DNA of 64,000 nt, taken from Leucobacter soli (GTDB lineage Bacteria; Actinomycetota; Actinomycetes; Actinomycetales; Microbacteriaceae). Below the pieces are notes generated by a model. That model ran no database searches. It worked only from the letters and a program-made list of their open reading frames with translations, and was not told the DNA's origin. Position numbers and translations under genes: made by a program. The DNA lies in the NCBI RefSeq assembly GCF_910593785.1, contig NZ_CAJVAP010000008.1, forward strand, positions 1 through 64,000. The letters run 5' to 3'. Each line of letters begins with the position of its first letter. Position 1 is the first letter of the stretch. Below, piece after piece: positions 51,228 to 58,950 of this stretch.

Positions 51228-51995
51228 ATGCACACCGAGTACCGCATCGCGCACCCCGAGGGCACCGGGACGCCGATCCTCTGCATCCATGGCGTGGGCG
51301 CGTCGATGAGCTCCTGGGACCGCGTCATCGAGCAGCTCCCCGTCGACCGTCCCATCGTGAGCTACGACCTCCGCGGTCACGGGGGCTCCGACAAGCCCGC
51401 CGGGCCGTATTCGATCGACGACTTCATCGGCGACGCGCTGGCGCTCATGGACGACCTGGGGATCGCGGTCTTCGATGTCGCCGGGTTCTCGCTGGGCGGG
51501 CTCATCGCCCAGGGTCTCGCGCTGAAGGCGCCGGATCGCATCCGCCGACTGGTGCTCGTCGGTACCGTCGCGAACCGGACCGAGGAGGAGCGGGCGCGCG
51601 TCGAGCAGCGCTATCAGGAGCTGGCCACCGAGGGGCCGGTCGCCATCGCGCAGCGGAGCGTCGACCGTTGGTTCACGCCCGAGTACATCGCCGAGCACCC
51701 CGAGGTGCGCGAGCAGACCCTGCAGCGGATGGCCGAACTCGATCCGGCGGCCTACACTGCGGCCTACCGGGTGCTCGCGACGACCGACTTCGCGGATCGG
51801 GTGCACGAGATCCAGGCCCCCACCCTGGCCATTGCCGGCGAGGGCGATGTCGGCTCCCCGCCGCACATGTCGGAGTACATCGTGAACGCGGTGGCCGACG
51901 GCCGCCTCGTCGTCATCCCCGGCGTCAAGCACAACATGCTGAGCGTCACGACGGATAGGATCGCGAAGGAGATCACCGCACATGTCGACGACTGA
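51228..51995 (+). CDS. Alpha/beta hydrolase (PcaD-like)
   Basis: A 255-residue alpha/beta hydrolase: ILCIHGVGASMSSWDRV oxyanion region, nucleophile Ser in VAGFSLGGLIAQGLAL, Asp in the late GEGDVGSPP strand region and His in PGVKHNML. The size and sequence style match 3-oxoadipate enol-lactonase-type hydrolases. Its gene overlaps the carboxymuconolactone-decarboxylase-like gene by 14 nt, echoing the PcaD-PcaC pair of protocatechuate breakdown, although no ring-cleavage dioxygenase is present. Confidence 0.88.
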   Translation: MHTEYRIAHPEGTGTPILCIHGVGASMSSWDRVIEQLPVDRPIVSYDLRGHGGSDKPAGPYSIDDFIGDALALMDDLGIAVFDVAGFSLGGLIAQGLALKAPDRIRRLVLVGTVANRTEEERARVEQRYQELATEGPVAIAQRSVDRWFTPEYIAEHPEVREQTLQRMAELDPAAYTAAYRVLATTDFADRVHEIQAPTLAIAGEGDVGSPPHMSEYIVNAVADGRLVVIPGVKHNMLSVTTDRIAKEITAHVDD

Positions 51996-52395
51996 GCCGA
52001 ATTCCGAGAGCCTCTTCGAGCGAGGCATGCAGGTGCGCCGCCGCGTGCTCGGCGACGAGTACGTCGACGCCGCGATGGCCGAGACGGATCCGCTGACGAC
52101 CGCGTTCCAGCCGTTCATGACCTCGTACTGCTGGGGCGAGATCTGGACCGATGACACCCTGCCCCCGCGAGAGCGCAGCCTCATCGTGCTCTCGATCACC
52201 GCGGCGCTCGGCCGCATGGGAGAGTTCGAGATCCACACGCGCGGCGCGCTGCGCAACGGGGTCACCCCCGACGAGCTGCTCGCCGTGCTGAAGCAGATCA
52301 CCGTCTACGCCGGCGTTCCGGCCGGCGTGAGCGGACTCAAGATCATGCGCAGGATCATCGCCGAGTTCGAGGCCGACCCTACCCGCACCGAATAG
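51982..52395 (+). CDS. Carboxymuconolactone decarboxylase-like protein
   Basis: A 137-residue AhpD-fold CMD protein: FERGMQVRRRVLGDEYVDAAM at the start, YCWGEIW, LPPRERSLIVLSITAALGRMGEFEIHTRGALRNGVTPDEL (split). It follows PcaC/CMD architecture, and the peroxidase CxxC of AhpD is absent (only one Cys). It overlaps the preceding hydrolase gene by 14 nt. A decarboxylase or isomerase step after ring opening is the likely role. Confidence 0.85.
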   Translation: MSTTEPNSESLFERGMQVRRRVLGDEYVDAAMAETDPLTTAFQPFMTSYCWGEIWTDDTLPPRERSLIVLSITAALGRMGEFEIHTRGALRNGVTPDELLAVLKQITVYAGVPAGVSGLKIMRRIIAEFEADPTRTE

Positions 52396-52438
52396 ACCGA
52401 CCGACTACCGTTGTAGAAGATATCGAAGGAGATACACC

Positions 52439-53527
52439 ATGAAACTGTCCATCAAACGGACCATCGGGGGCGCACTCGCGGCGTCCCTCGCGGTCGCGGC
52501 CCTCGCCGGCTGCGCGCCGAGCAGCGACGGCGGCGGCGATGGCGGCGACGGCGGTTCGTCCGACGTCACCCTGACGCTCGTCACCTGGGGCGGCACGACG
52601 GAGGAGGGCTTCAAGAAGGTCTACGCCGATCCGTTCACGGCGGAGACCGGCATCAAGACCAAGATGGTCAACCCCGTCGACTACGGCAAGTACACGGCGC
52701 AGCTCGAGACCGGCAACATCACCTGGGACTGGGTCGATATCGAGGGCTGGTTCGCCTACCAGCGCCAGGCCGACTGGGCCACGATCGATCGCGATGTCGT
52801 GCAGTACGACGACGCAGACGTGATCAACCCGCCCGGCAAGGACTACAGCACGATCGACTGGGGCATCCCGTCGCCGTCGTACTCGTTCGTGATCTCGTAC
52901 CGCACGGAGGAGGCGCAGCACCCGACCACCTGGGAGGAGTTCTTCGACACCGACGCGATCCCGGGCAAGCGCGCCATCTACAACTGGCCGTACGGCATGC
53001 TCGAGGTCGCCCTCCTCGGCGACGGAGTGCCCATGGACGAGCTCTACCCGCTCGACGTGGACCGCGCGCTCGCGAAGCTCGACTCGGTGCGCGACGACCT
53101 CGTCTTCTGGAACTCGGGCGCCGAGCTGCAGCAGATCCTCAGCACCGGCGGCGCTCCCTTCGCCTTCGCGTGGAACAACCGCGTCGCCGCGCTGATGAAG
53201 GAGGACCAGCCGGTCGCGATCGAGTGGGGCGAGAACCTGCAGGACGGCAGCGTCAACACCATCGCCGCAGCCTCGCCGCGTCTCGACGAGACCATGCAGT
53301 TCTTCAACTTCATGATGGATGCCGACCGTCAGCGCGATGTCGCGCTCTCGACCGGCTACTCGCCCGTGCTGAAGTCGTCGTTCGAGAAGATCGACACCGA
53401 CCTGCAGCCGCTCTACAACGCCTACCCGGCGAACCTGGAGCAGGCCGTGGGCACGATCGACCACGACTGGTGGGCCGAGAACTACGACGCGGTCAGCGCC
53501 AAGTGGACCGAGTGGGCCGCGGGCTGA
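52439..53527 (+). CDS. Polyamine-type ABC transporter substrate-binding lipoprotein
   Basis: A 362-residue lipoprotein (lipobox LAGC, Cys25, then a Ser/Gly/Asp linker) of the PotD/SBP type 2 fold: LTLVTWGGTTEEGFKKVYADPFTAETGIK and the WDWVDIEGW region. The family binds spermidine/putrescine or other small amines and acids. Shine-Dalgarno GAAGGAG nine nt upstream. A 14-bp-stem hairpin separates it from the permease genes, which fits higher expression of the binding protein. Confidence 0.9.
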   Translation: MKLSIKRTIGGALAASLAVAALAGCAPSSDGGGDGGDGGSSDVTLTLVTWGGTTEEGFKKVYADPFTAETGIKTKMVNPVDYGKYTAQLETGNITWDWVDIEGWFAYQRQADWATIDRDVVQYDDADVINPPGKDYSTIDWGIPSPSYSFVISYRTEEAQHPTTWEEFFDTDAIPGKRAIYNWPYGMLEVALLGDGVPMDELYPLDVDRALAKLDSVRDDLVFWNSGAELQQILSTGGAPFAFAWNNRVAALMKEDQPVAIEWGENLQDGSVNTIAAASPRLDETMQFFNFMMDADRQRDVALSTGYSPVLKSSFEKIDTDLQPLYNAYPANLEQAVGTIDHDWWAENYDAVSAKWTEWAAG

Positions 53528-53538
53528 TCACCGACTGA

Positions 53539-53572
53539 CGGTTGCGGGGCGCGGGCAGGCGCCCCGCAACCG
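53539..53572 (+). terminator. Intercistronic hairpin after the binding-protein gene
   Basis: 14-bp perfect stem (53539-53552 with 53559-53572) and a GGGCAG loop. No U tract, so it is probably an RNA-stabilising or partial-termination element. Confidence 0.65.
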
Positions 53573-53638
53573 CCCCCCCGGATCGGCTCACCGCCGATCC
53601 ACCGACGAACCCCATGGATTCGCGAGAAAGTAGTTGAC

Positions 53639-54517
53639 ATGACGACCGATCTCCACGCGGTGGTGAGCCGAGCCCCGCGTCGCGACCGACGCGGGAGCAT
53701 CTGGGCGAACGCCGCCTGGCTCTACGTGCCGGCGCTGCTCATCCTGCTGCCGGTCTTCCTGGCCCCCACCATCCTGCTGCTCTCCATGAGCGTGACCGCG
53801 GAGCCGGCCGGTCTCAGCCACTACCAGGAGCTGTTCGGCTCCAACCTGTTCTGGACCGTGCTCTGGCGCAGCGTCGTGATGTCGTTCGTGGTCGCCGCGA
53901 TCGCGCTCGTCATAGGCCTGCCCTACGCCTCGATCGCGAACTCGGCCGGGCCCAGGATGAGCGCCGTGCTCTACGGCGCCATCGTGTCGTCGCTCTTCTT
54001 CAGCGTGATCGTCCGCGCCTACGCGTGGCTGGCGCTCCTCGGGACCGGCGGTCCCGTCATCAAGTTCTTCGAGCAGATCGGCATCCCGACCGAGAAGCTC
54101 GCGCTCGTCAACAGCCCGACCGGCGTCGTGATCGGCATGGTCCAGTACGGCGTGCCCTTCATGGTGCTCGCCATCTCCGACGTGATGCGCCGCGTCGACT
54201 CGAGCTACGATCGCGCGGCGGCCACGCTCGGCGCGGGCCCGATCACCCGCTGGGTGAAGGTCAAGCTGCCGATGCTCATGCCCGGCATCACCGCCGGCAT
54301 CACCATCGTCTTCGTCACGACGCTCGGCTACTTCATCATTCCGTCGATCCTCGGCTCGCCGCAGCAGATGATGATCGGCCAGCTCATCAGCCAGCAGGTC
54401 GGCACCACCATGAACTGGGGCATGGGCGCTGCGATGGCGAGCGTGCTGCTCATCATCACGCTCGCCATCGTGCTCGTCATGCAGTGGGTCGGCAAACGCA
54501 TCGGGAGGCAGCAGTGA
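53639..54517 (+). CDS. Polyamine-type ABC transporter permease (PotB-like)
   Basis: A 292-residue permease with six helices, the first at about residue 25, and the EAA-like loop YDRAAATLGAGPITRWVKVKLPML (split). It fits the PotB family. Only a weak Shine-Dalgarno is seen before the ATG at 53639. The next permease overlaps it (GTGA). Confidence 0.9.
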   Translation: MTTDLHAVVSRAPRRDRRGSIWANAAWLYVPALLILLPVFLAPTILLLSMSVTAEPAGLSHYQELFGSNLFWTVLWRSVVMSFVVAAIALVIGLPYASIANSAGPRMSAVLYGAIVSSLFFSVIVRAYAWLALLGTGGPVIKFFEQIGIPTEKLALVNSPTGVVIGMVQYGVPFMVLAISDVMRRVDSSYDRAAATLGAGPITRWVKVKLPMLMPGITAGITIVFVTTLGYFIIPSILGSPQQMMIGQLISQQVGTTMNWGMGAAMASVLLIITLAIVLVMQWVGKRIGRQQ

Positions 54518-55329
54518 AACCCAGACTCGCCACGCGCGTCGTCGGCATCATCTTCGGGCTGCTCGTCGCCGCCTACCTTATCCTGCCGGCGCTCGCCGTC
54601 GTGCCCATGGCCTTCTCCTCCGGCATGTTCCTCGAGTTCCCGCCGCCCGGCTACTCGATGCAGTGGATCGTCCGCTTCTTCGAGGATCCGGAGTGGGTGG
54701 CGGCGCTGACACGCAGCCTGTGGGTCGCGGCGGCCACCGCCGTCGTCGCCGCGCCGCTCGGCACGCTCGCCTCGTACGCGATCCTCACCGCGAGCCCGCG
54801 CCTCGCGCGCATCAATCAGCCGCTCCTGATGCTCCCCATGATGGTGCCGGTGGTCATCTCGGGCTTCGGGCTCTACCTCGTCACGCTGCTCTTCCGCGTG
54901 CAGGGCGGCCTCTGGCTCGTGGTGCTCGCGCACATCGGCCTCGCGCTGCCGTTCGTCGTCATCACGGTGACCGCCTCGCTGCGCACCTTCGACTTCCGGC
55001 TCGTCCGGGCGGCGCGCGTGCACGGCGCCACCGCGCTGCAGACCTTCCTCAAGGTCGTCGTGCCCGTGATCGCGCCGGGCATCGGCGCCGGCGTGCTCAT
55101 CGCGCTGATGGTCTCGCTCGACGAGGCGGTCGTCGCCCTGTTCGTGGCCGGCGACTACGAGCCGACGCTGCCGGTGCGCATGTTCGGCAGCATCACCTAC
55201 GAGCTCAACCCGCTCGTACCCGTAGCCGCGACCGTGCTGACGCTGTCGACCTTCCTGCTGCTCGGCGGCGCGCTGCTGCTGAACACCATTTCCAAGCGTC
55301 GCACCGGTGCCGCGCTCAAGTTCGGATAG
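54514..55329 (+). CDS. Polyamine-type ABC transporter permease (PotC-like)
   Basis: A 271-residue six-helix permease with the EAA-like loop RAARVHGATALQTFLKVVVPVI (split), starting at a GTG that overlaps the previous stop, with GGGAGG before it. It pairs with the preceding PotB-like protein in the membrane. Confidence 0.9.
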   Translation: MKPRLATRVVGIIFGLLVAAYLILPALAVVPMAFSSGMFLEFPPPGYSMQWIVRFFEDPEWVAALTRSLWVAAATAVVAAPLGTLASYAILTASPRLARINQPLLMLPMMVPVVISGFGLYLVTLLFRVQGGLWLVVLAHIGLALPFVVITVTASLRTFDFRLVRAARVHGATALQTFLKVVVPVIAPGIGAGVLIALMVSLDEAVVALFVAGDYEPTLPVRMFGSITYELNPLVPVAATVLTLSTFLLLGGALLLNTISKRRTGAALKFG

Positions 55330-55344
55330 TCCAAGGAGAAACCG

Positions 55345-56457
55345 ATGACGACCACCATCCCGGCACCCCTGCACGACCTCGCGGGGCCCGCGGCGAGCCT
55401 CGATCTCGTCGATCTGAGCAAGCACTACGGCGACGTCGTCGCAGCGAACGAGGTGAACCTCTCGATCAAGCCCGGCGAGTTCGTGACACTGCTCGGCCCG
55501 AGCGGATCGGGCAAGAGCACGACGCTCGCGATGGTCGCGGGGTTCGAATCGCCGACCTCCGGCCAGATCTTCCTGAACCAGAAGGACATCACGCATCTCG
55601 TCACGCACAAGCGCGGGCTCGGCATGGTGTTCCAGGGCTATGCGCTCTTCCCGCACATGACGGTCTTCGAGAACGTCGCCTTCCCGCTGCGGCTCCGCAA
55701 GAGCCGCGACACGGACGTGCGGGCCCGAGTCATGGAGACCCTCGAGGCTGTCTCGCTCGAGCGGTTCGCCGACCGCCGCCCCGCCGCCCTCTCCGGCGGT
55801 CAGCAGCAGCGCGTCGCGCTCGCCCGAGCGTTCGTGCACCGGCCGCCGATCCTGCTCATGGACGAGCCGCTCAGCGCCCTCGACAAGAACCTGCGGGAGC
55901 AGATGCAGGCGGAGATCCGGCGCCTGCACCAGGAACTCGGCACGACCGTGCTCTTCGTCACCCACGACCAGGAGGAGGCGCTCGGGCTGAGCGACCGCGT
56001 GGTCGTGATGCGCGACGGCGAGATCTCCCAGGTCGGCACGCCCGAGGAGATGTACGAACTGCCGCGCAACGAGTTCGTCGGCAGCTTCCTGGGCGCCGCC
56101 AACTACCTGAGCGGATCGGTCCTCGAGGAGCGCGACGGCATGGTCGATGTGCGTCTGGATGGCGGCGGCGCGATGCGCGGCCGCTCGGCGGCGTCGCTCG
56201 GCACGGGCACGCCGGTCAAGGTGCTGCTGCGCCCCGAGGACGGCGTGGCCGCTCTCGGTTCGGGTGTCAACGAGGTGCGGATCCGTCCCACCGAGCTCGT
56301 CTACCTGGGCGAGAGGATCCGCGTCGGCGCCGACTTCATCGACGGCGGAGAGGGCTTCTTCTGGGCCGACCACGGCTCGGTGTCCGGCATCGACCTGGGG
56401 CGCGAGACGACGATGGGGTGGCCGATCGAGCGCACGGCGGTCGTCCCGGCCGGTTGA
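55345..56457 (+). CDS. Polyamine-type ABC transporter ATP-binding protein (PotA-like)
   Basis: A 370-residue ABC ATPase with Walker [10 protein letters not shown], signature [15 protein letters not shown], Walker B ILLMDEPLSALD and switch FVTHDQEEAL. A C-terminal TOBE domain (from about residue 285, VKVLLRPEDGVA) follows, as in PotA. Shine-Dalgarno AAGGAG upstream. Last gene of the nine-gene operon that begins with the flavin reductase. Confidence 0.92.
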   Translation: MTTTIPAPLHDLAGPAASLDLVDLSKHYGDVVAANEVNLSIKPGEFVTLLGPSGSGKSTTLAMVAGFESPTSGQIFLNQKDITHLVTHKRGLGMVFQGYALFPHMTVFENVAFPLRLRKSRDTDVRARVMETLEAVSLERFADRRPAALSGGQQQRVALARAFVHRPPILLMDEPLSALDKNLREQMQAEIRRLHQELGTTVLFVTHDQEEALGLSDRVVVMRDGEISQVGTPEEMYELPRNEFVGSFLGAANYLSGSVLEERDGMVDVRLDGGGAMRGRSAASLGTGTPVKVLLRPEDGVAALGSGVNEVRIRPTELVYLGERIRVGADFIDGGEGFFWADHGSVSGIDLGRETTMGWPIERTAVVPAG

Positions 56458-56505
56458 GCGGTCCAGCCGCGTCGTCGCCCCGGTAGACCGAGGCGTCGGC
56501 GCCGC

Positions 56506-56541
56506 TGGCACTGGTGCTGGTGCTGACACTGGCGCTGGCGG
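56506..56541. repeat. Degenerate 6-bp tandem repeat
   Basis: Six copies of a TGGYRC-like hexamer in a row, just before the 79-bp dispersed repeat. The 56458-56722 gap shows no convincing gene. Confidence 0.6.
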
Positions 56542-56565
56542 GCGCGTCGGCGGCGGATACCCGCG

Positions 56566-56644
56566 CGAGACTGTACGGGATCGTCGGGACTGCATGTTTC
56601 TGCGGCACGATCCTGTACCGCGTCGACGATCCCGTACAGTCTCG
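56566..56644. repeat. 79-bp three-unit dispersed repeat, copy 2
   Basis: Unit at 56566-56584, a 22-nt spacer, then two tandem inverted units at 56607-56625 and 56626-56644. Outer arms match perfectly over 21 bp (56566-56586 with 56624-56644). It is the reverse-oriented equivalent of the copy at 9670-9748. Confidence 0.8.
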
Positions 56645-56722
56645 AGACCGGCAGCCGTGCAGCGGGCGCCGCACGCCCGGCTGCCGCCGCCTGATCATCG
56701 CCCGCCCGGAGGCGCCGGCCGC

Positions 56723-57067
56723 TCAGGCCCAGCTGCGGGTGCCGAGCAGGCGCAGCGCCAGGACGGCCTCTCCCTCGAGCGGGCCGTCGACGACGCGGAC
56801 GCGATGCGGATCGCGCCCGTCGATCTCGACGCCGAAGGGTTCGCCGGTGCCGATGGCGTTCGCCGCGAAGGTGCGGGTGGCCTCGGCCTCCGCATCGGCG
56901 CCGAGCAGCTCGACGGCCCGCGCGCGCAGCCGCTCGAGCGTGGCGGCCTCGGCGATCGTCTCGGGCGCGCCGATCGCGAACACGGTGACGCTCCGCGCGA
57001 CCGGTGCCGTGAAGATGTCGGCTCCGGTGTAGCTGTCGAGCACGTTGCTGTGGACTGTGTGCAGCAT
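56723..57067 (-). CDS. Small conserved-looking protein, partner of the DUF1185 gene
   Basis: A 114-residue protein that I do not recognise. It starts MLHTVHSNVLDSYTGADIFT, has an Ala/Glu-rich middle and ends VLALRLLGTRSWA, with no helix long enough for the membrane and no cysteine. The ATG at 57067 shares its last base with the stop of the DUF1185 gene, with AAGGAG five nt upstream, so it is a real coupled gene. It may be a second, short member of the DUF1185 group, which often occurs as adjacent pairs. Confidence 0.65.
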   Translation of the reverse strand: MLHTVHSNVLDSYTGADIFTAPVARSVTVFAIGAPETIAEAATLERLRARAVELLGADAEAEATRTFAANAIGTGEPFGVEIDGRDPHRVRVVDGPLEGEAVLALRLLGTRSWA

Positions 57068-57690
57068 CACTGCTCCTTGCCGGGGTAGAGCGGGTGCGAC
57101 GCGTAGTCGTCGAGGGTCACCTTGGGGTCGGTCGTGCGGTCGCCGATGCGGGCATTGGGCCGGGGACCGGTGGAGCCCACGAGGATCAGCGCGATCTCGT
57201 CAGGCTGCGGCGCCTCGTCGACCCAGACCGGCATGGACTCGAAGAAGTCGCGCCGGCCGCCGAGCAGCTTGTTGCCCATCGGCGCCGAGAGCAGCGTGCC
57301 CGCGGGGCCGCGCACGTCGGTGGAGCTGATGATCTGCGTCGCGCCGAGCCGGTCGCGCACGACGTTGCCGAAGAAGGCCGTGTGCTGGAACGCCGCGCCG
57401 TGCTCGCGCTCGCCGTCCACGCCGACGATCGCCCCCTTGCCGAACGAGACGACGGCGTCGACGCCGCCGAGCAGGTCGATGAGGATCTGCGTGAGGAGGA
57501 ACGCGAGATCCGGCGCCATCCGCTCGACCTCGGGCCGCAGGCTCCCCCGGGTGTCCCGTGCTCCGCTGTCGGCGAGCCACGGGTTCGCGAAGACGGCGAC
57601 GGCCGCCGCGCGGGTGACGGTGTGCATGGGGGGCGCGCCGCATTCGAGGAGGATCTCCTCGCTGAGGCCGACCGATCTCCGGAGTTCCAT
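57067..57690 (-). CDS. DUF1185 (amino acid synthesis family) protein
   Basis: A 207-residue protein with DUF1185 features: AAVAVFANPWLADSGARD, AVVSFGKGAIVGVDGEREHGAAFQHTAFFGNVVRD (split), SAPMGNKL and DEIALILVGSTGPRPNARIGD. The database name amino acid synthesis protein is not backed by a known reaction. I take the ATG at 57690, with AAGGGA upstream, over 57705. It is divergent from an aldo/keto reductase gene across GntR-type operator B, which ties it to the LLM-monooxygenase pathway. Confidence 0.82.
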   Translation of the reverse strand: MELRRSVGLSEEILLECGAPPMHTVTRAAAVAVFANPWLADSGARDTRGSLRPEVERMAPDLAFLLTQILIDLLGGVDAVVSFGKGAIVGVDGEREHGAAFQHTAFFGNVVRDRLGATQIISSTDVRGPAGTLLSAPMGNKLLGGRRDFFESMPVWVDEAPQPDEIALILVGSTGPRPNARIGDRTTDPKVTLDDYASHPLYPGKEQ

Positions 57691-57707
57691 CCGTGGTCCC
57701 TTCATCT

Positions 57708-57721
57708 GTCTGACAACAGAC
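57708..57721. promoter_or_regulatory. GntR-type operator B
   Basis: GTCTG-ACAA-CAGAC; with flanks TGTCTG/CAGACA it is a 16-bp perfect inverted repeat. It lies between the DUF1185 pair and the aldo/keto reductase gene. Confidence 0.65.
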
Positions 57722-57774
57722 AGTCTATCGGGTCGGTGTAGGGTCGGTCCAGAAGCTGTCGAAAGGAGTGCCGG

Positions 57775-58773
57775 ATGGATGAGCCGCGCATGCTCGCCGG
57801 CGGGCTCGCGGTGAGCGCGCAGGGCTACGGGGCGATGTCGTTGAGCGACGCCTACGGGCCGATCGACGCGGAAGAGGCGGGCGCGGTGGTCGCCGCGGCG
57901 CGGGACCTCGGCATCACCCTCTTCGACTCGGCCAACATCTACGGCGACGGCTGGAGCGAGGAGATGCTCGGGCGCGCCTTCCGCCGGCCGGCCGATCGGG
58001 ACCGGGTCGTCATCGCGACCAAGTTCGGGATCGTCCGCGGTGGCGGCCCGGGTCATCGCGGGATCCGCGGCGACCGGGACTACGTCTTCGAGCAGGTCGA
58101 CGCCAGTCTGCGGCGACTCGGCACCGACCATATCGATCTGCTCTACCAGCACCGGATCGACCGCGAGCTGGGCGTCGAGGAGACGGTCGGTGCGATGGCG
58201 GAACTCGTCGCCGCGGGCAAGGTCCGCCACCTCGGCCTCTCCGAGGCGACCGGCTCAGAGGTGCGGCGCGCGAACGCGGTCCACCCGATCGCCGCGGTGC
58301 AGAGCGAGTGGAGCGCGTTCAGCCGCGATATCGAGGAGAACCTGCTCCCGGATCTGGCGGAGCTCGGCATCCCCATCGTCCCCTACGCCCCGCTGAGCCG
58401 AGGTCTGCTGACCGGGCGGATCGAGCCCGGTGGGTACGAGCAGCCGGACATCCGCGCCATCTTCCCGCGCTTCGGGCTCGAGTCGCTGCCGCACAACCTG
58501 CGGCTCGTCGCCGAACTCGCCGAGCATGCAGAGCGGTTGGACGCGACTCCGGGCCAACTGGCACTCGCCTGGCTCGACGCGCGAGCGGCGGAGCTCGGCG
58601 TCACCAGCATCGCGATCCCCGGCACCCGGAGCCCTGCGCACCTCGCGGAGAACATCGGCGCACTCGGCCTGAGCCTTCCGCCCGAGACGAAGCGGCTGCT
58701 CGACGGCTTCGCCGAGCGGGTCAGCGGGCCGCGCAACGCGGACCCCCGCTGGACCTCGCTCGGGCGGCCCTGA
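57775..58773 (+). CDS. Aldo/keto reductase
   Basis: A 332-residue AKR TIM barrel: the catalytic Asp-Tyr-Lys-His set can be placed at DSANIYGDGWSEEML (Asp, Tyr), ATKFGI (Lys) and LLYQHRID (His). It resembles YajO/AKR13-type NADPH reductases with GYGAMSLSDAYGP at the start. Shine-Dalgarno AAAGGAG seven nt upstream. Controlled, by position, from GntR-type operator B. It likely reduces an aldehyde or ketone of that pathway. Confidence 0.9.
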   Translation: MDEPRMLAGGLAVSAQGYGAMSLSDAYGPIDAEEAGAVVAAARDLGITLFDSANIYGDGWSEEMLGRAFRRPADRDRVVIATKFGIVRGGGPGHRGIRGDRDYVFEQVDASLRRLGTDHIDLLYQHRIDRELGVEETVGAMAELVAAGKVRHLGLSEATGSEVRRANAVHPIAAVQSEWSAFSRDIEENLLPDLAELGIPIVPYAPLSRGLLTGRIEPGGYEQPDIRAIFPRFGLESLPHNLRLVAELAEHAERLDATPGQLALAWLDARAAELGVTSIAIPGTRSPAHLAENIGALGLSLPPETKRLLDGFAERVSGPRNADPRWTSLGRP

Positions 58774-58861
58774 CGGGGGCAGCCGCCCGCCCCGCGGGCA
58801 TCGCCGCTCGCCCCGCCCGTCCCGCCGTCGCTCCGCCCGTCCCGCCACCGCCTCTCCACCA

Positions 58862-58922
58862 CGCAAGTGCTCAGTAGTTCAGGGTGTCGAGGGGTCCGAC
58901 CCAGCACTACTGCGCACTTGCG
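58862..58922. terminator. Long inverted repeat between convergent genes
   Basis: 17-bp arms at 58862-58878 and 58906-58922 (16 of 17 matching) around a partly paired 27-nt centre. It sits between the convergent aldo/keto reductase and decarboxylase genes, so a bidirectional terminator is likely. Confidence 0.55.
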
Positions 58923-58950
58923 CCGATGGAGGGGCGTGCGGCCCCCCGGC

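Noticed and set aside
56514-57032. A possible secreted protein reading through the hexamer repeats and the 79-bp element.
   Set aside because: It runs antisense over the coupled 114-residue gene and its sequence is driven by the repeats; no Shine-Dalgarno.
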